Shown in pieces: positions 6,895 to 7,714 of a DNA stretch of 7,714 bases; the stretch's first letter is position 1, and each line of letters begins with the position of its first letter. Below the pieces are notes generated by a model, which worked only from the letters and a program-made list of their open reading frames with translations, searched no databases and was not told the origin of the DNA. The position numbers and the translations under genes are program-made. This DNA is from Gemmataceae bacterium. GTDB lineage: Bacteria; Planctomycetota; Planctomycetia; Gemmatales; Gemmataceae. The stretch covers positions 1 to 7,714 of the forward strand of contig CANJKY010000143.1 of assembly GCA_947474875.1 (NCBI GenBank). Direction: 5' to 3'.

Positions 6895-7335
6895 TCACCT
6901 ACTGCCTACCAAAAAGCCGGCCGCGAAGGCCAGGGCCATCAGCACCACCACCGCGGCGACGAGCAGCGTGGCCGTCGATTTCAGGATCAGAATCCCTTCC
7001 GGCGGGGGCGGCGGGGTAACTGGCTCCGGTTTCTTCTCCGGCTTCGGCCGGTCCGTGTTCGCCTCTCGCACCGCCGGTTCCAGCAGCCGCTCGAAGTCCG
7101 ACCGCTCGAACAGCGGCATGTCGTCCAGCGCGGGCTTGGACGGGATCAGCCGTGCCCGCGGGGCTTCCGCCGTCTGGCTGGTGGTAGAGGTTCCGATCGC
7201 AGCCAACTCGCCCGAATCCTCGTTCGGCACGACCACCGACTGCCGGCAGTTCGGGCAGTCGATGGCGGTGCCCGCCTTGCGGCGGGCGGTACTCAGCTTG
7301 CTGCGGCACCAGGTGCAACGGAACCGAACCGGCAT
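6895..7335 (-). CDS. Small zinc-ribbon protein with C-terminal transmembrane helix
   Basis: The 146-residue protein starts at the ATG at 7335, chosen because GGAGG lies six bases upstream and because the zinc ribbon then begins at the N-terminus. An in-frame start at 7407 would add 24 residues without features. Cysteines C7-TW-C10 and C27-PN-C30, around the basic stretch KLSTARRKAG, form a four-cysteine zinc ribbon, followed by SVVVP. A low-complexity middle region contains PLFERSDFERLLEP. A proline-rich stretch (KPEKKPEP, then PPPPP) leads into a hydrophobic helix at about 122-143, ending in GSR. No signal peptide is seen, so a tail-anchored protein with a cytoplasmic zinc ribbon is the simplest topology. 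I recall this N-terminal ribbon as frequent in Gemmata-group proteins, but I know no function for it. It converges on pyc. Confidence 0.8.
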   Translation of the reverse strand: MPVRFRCTWCRSKLSTARRKAGTAIDCPNCRQSVVVPNEDSGELAAIGTSTTSQTAEAPRARLIPSKPALDDMPLFERSDFERLLEPAVREANTDRPKPEKKPEPVTPPPPPEGILILKSTATLLVAAVVVLMALAFAAGFLVGSR

Positions 7336-7341
7336 GAGCGG

Positions 7342-7346
7342 CCTCC
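7342..7346 (-). promoter_or_regulatory. Ribosome binding site deciding the zinc-ribbon protein start
   Basis: On the minus strand GGAGG is followed by six bases and then the ATG at 7335. It falls inside the longer reading frame that begins at 7407, and it argues for the shorter, 146-residue product. Confidence 0.75.
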
Positions 7347-7440
7347 AACACAATCCCGCCCCGGCCGTTTCAGCGGTAGCGGGCAGGCGGTGAATGAATT
7401 GTCGCATCCGTCCGACCGCGAATCAACAGGCCGCCGCGCT

Positions 7441-7463
7441 TGACCGCCCCGGCCGGGCGGTCA
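7441..7463. promoter_or_regulatory. Hairpin / inverted repeat in the divergent spacer
   Basis: TGACCGCCC (7441-7449) and GGGCGGTCA (7455-7463) are perfect reverse complements around a five-base CGGCC loop. No T-run follows on either strand, so it is not a standard terminator. It ends 31 bases before the ATG at 7495 and 18 bases before that gene's ribosome site, so it could be an operator or a structure in the 5' leader. The role is inferred. Confidence 0.45.
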
Positions 7464-7494
7464 GAATGGAAGAATCTCCGCGAAGGACACCCAC

Positions 7495-7714
7495 ATGACC
7501 GCCCGCATCTTCCTTTCGGCCGTCGCCGCCTTCGGGCTGTCCGCCGCCGCCCCAGCCCAGGACGCGGTCATCTTCCCGGACGGGTACACGATCAGAGGGA
7601 AGGCGGAGGTGGAGAAGGAGTCCGCCCAGTTCGTGGAAACGTTCAGCCGGGTCCACAAGTTCCACTACGCCAACAGCGGCGCCCGGTTCGTGTTCTTCAG
7701 CGCCCACGCCAAGA
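7495..7714 (+). CDS. Secreted protein of unknown function, N-terminal part (runs off window)
   Basis: The ATG at 7495 follows GAAGGA (7482-7487) with a seven-base spacer. The reading frame is open to the window end, giving 73 residues. The N-terminus MTARIFLSAVAAFGLSAAAPAQD is a signal peptide with likely cleavage after AQ or in the APA region, so the product is exported. The mature start, DAVIFPDGYTIRGKAEVEKE, fits the opening pattern (a short strand, DG-Y/F, then G-K) that I recall from large uncharacterised exported proteins of Gemmata-group planctomycetes, and the later GARFVFFSAHAK fits as well. This comparison is from memory and untested. No catalytic domain is visible in the part present. 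Confidence 0.75.
   Translation, partial: MTARIFLSAVAAFGLSAAAPAQDAVIFPDGYTIRGKAEVEKESAQFVETFSRVHKFHYANSGARFVFFSAHAK

Larger units (their letters stand above)
7336..7494. other. Divergent spacer between the zinc-ribbon gene and the right-edge gene
   Basis: This 159-base stretch must carry promoters for both divergent genes. It holds the ribosome site of the minus-strand gene (GGAGG, complement of 7342-7346), a hairpin at 7441-7463 and GAAGGA at 7482-7487 for the plus-strand gene. I could not pick convincing -35/-10 pairs in either direction. Confidence 0.5.

Noticed and set aside
6695..7393. 232-codon plus-strand frame, and an 82-codon minus-strand frame (6650-6898), through the palindrome
   Set aside because: Both begin with near-identical peptides containing HHRVTESTEQHR and contain LCDSVVN, because the palindrome reads the same on both strands. 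These are repeat-derived phantom proteins of a kind easily misannotated, not genes.
1..7714. CRISPR array, tRNA, rRNA, transposase, phage or defence genes
   Set aside because: I looked on both strands and saw no spaced direct repeats, clover-leaf structures or relevant protein motifs.

Overview
The window reads as high-GC chromosomal DNA from a planctomycete, most likely of the Gemmata group (order Gemmatales). This is an inference from codon use, from an Ala-rich secreted DUF1573 protein, from a small zinc-ribbon protein with a C-terminal membrane helix, and from two repeat types (a heptamer repeat and a long hairpin repeat) that I recall as common in those genomes. No database search was possible.

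Layout. (1) 1-1167, + strand: C-terminal part of a UbiD-family decarboxylase, running in from the left edge and carrying a small in-frame heptamer repeat. (2) 1169-1903, +: a ComF-type phosphoribosyltransferase-fold protein starting one base after the UbiD stop, so probably co-transcribed and translationally coupled. (3) 1904-2112: a 209-base spacer with a short inverted repeat, then 2113-3114, +: a secreted DUF1573 protein closed by a strong intrinsic terminator at 3138-3169. (4) 3220-6702, +: a complete 1160-residue pyruvate carboxylase with all key catalytic residues visible. (5) 6703-6894: a spacer almost filled by a 179-base imperfect palindrome between convergent genes. (6) 6895-7335, -: a 146-residue zinc-ribbon protein with a C-terminal transmembrane helix. 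(7) 7336-7494: a divergent spacer with a 9-bp stem hairpin. (8) 7495 to the right edge, +: the first 73 residues of a secreted protein.

Functionally these are mostly housekeeping genes, with no obvious shared pathway beyond the UbiD-ComF pair. Pyruvate carboxylase supplies oxaloacetate. The UbiD protein is a probable prenylated-FMN decarboxylase, perhaps in quinone synthesis. The DUF1573 and right-edge proteins are exported.

I see no transposase, integrase, phage gene, CRISPR array, toxin-antitoxin pair or defence cassette. The least ordinary material is non-coding or repeat-derived: the large palindrome, the in-frame heptamer repeat inside UbiD, and the very tight space between the DUF1573 terminator and the pyruvate carboxylase ribosome site.
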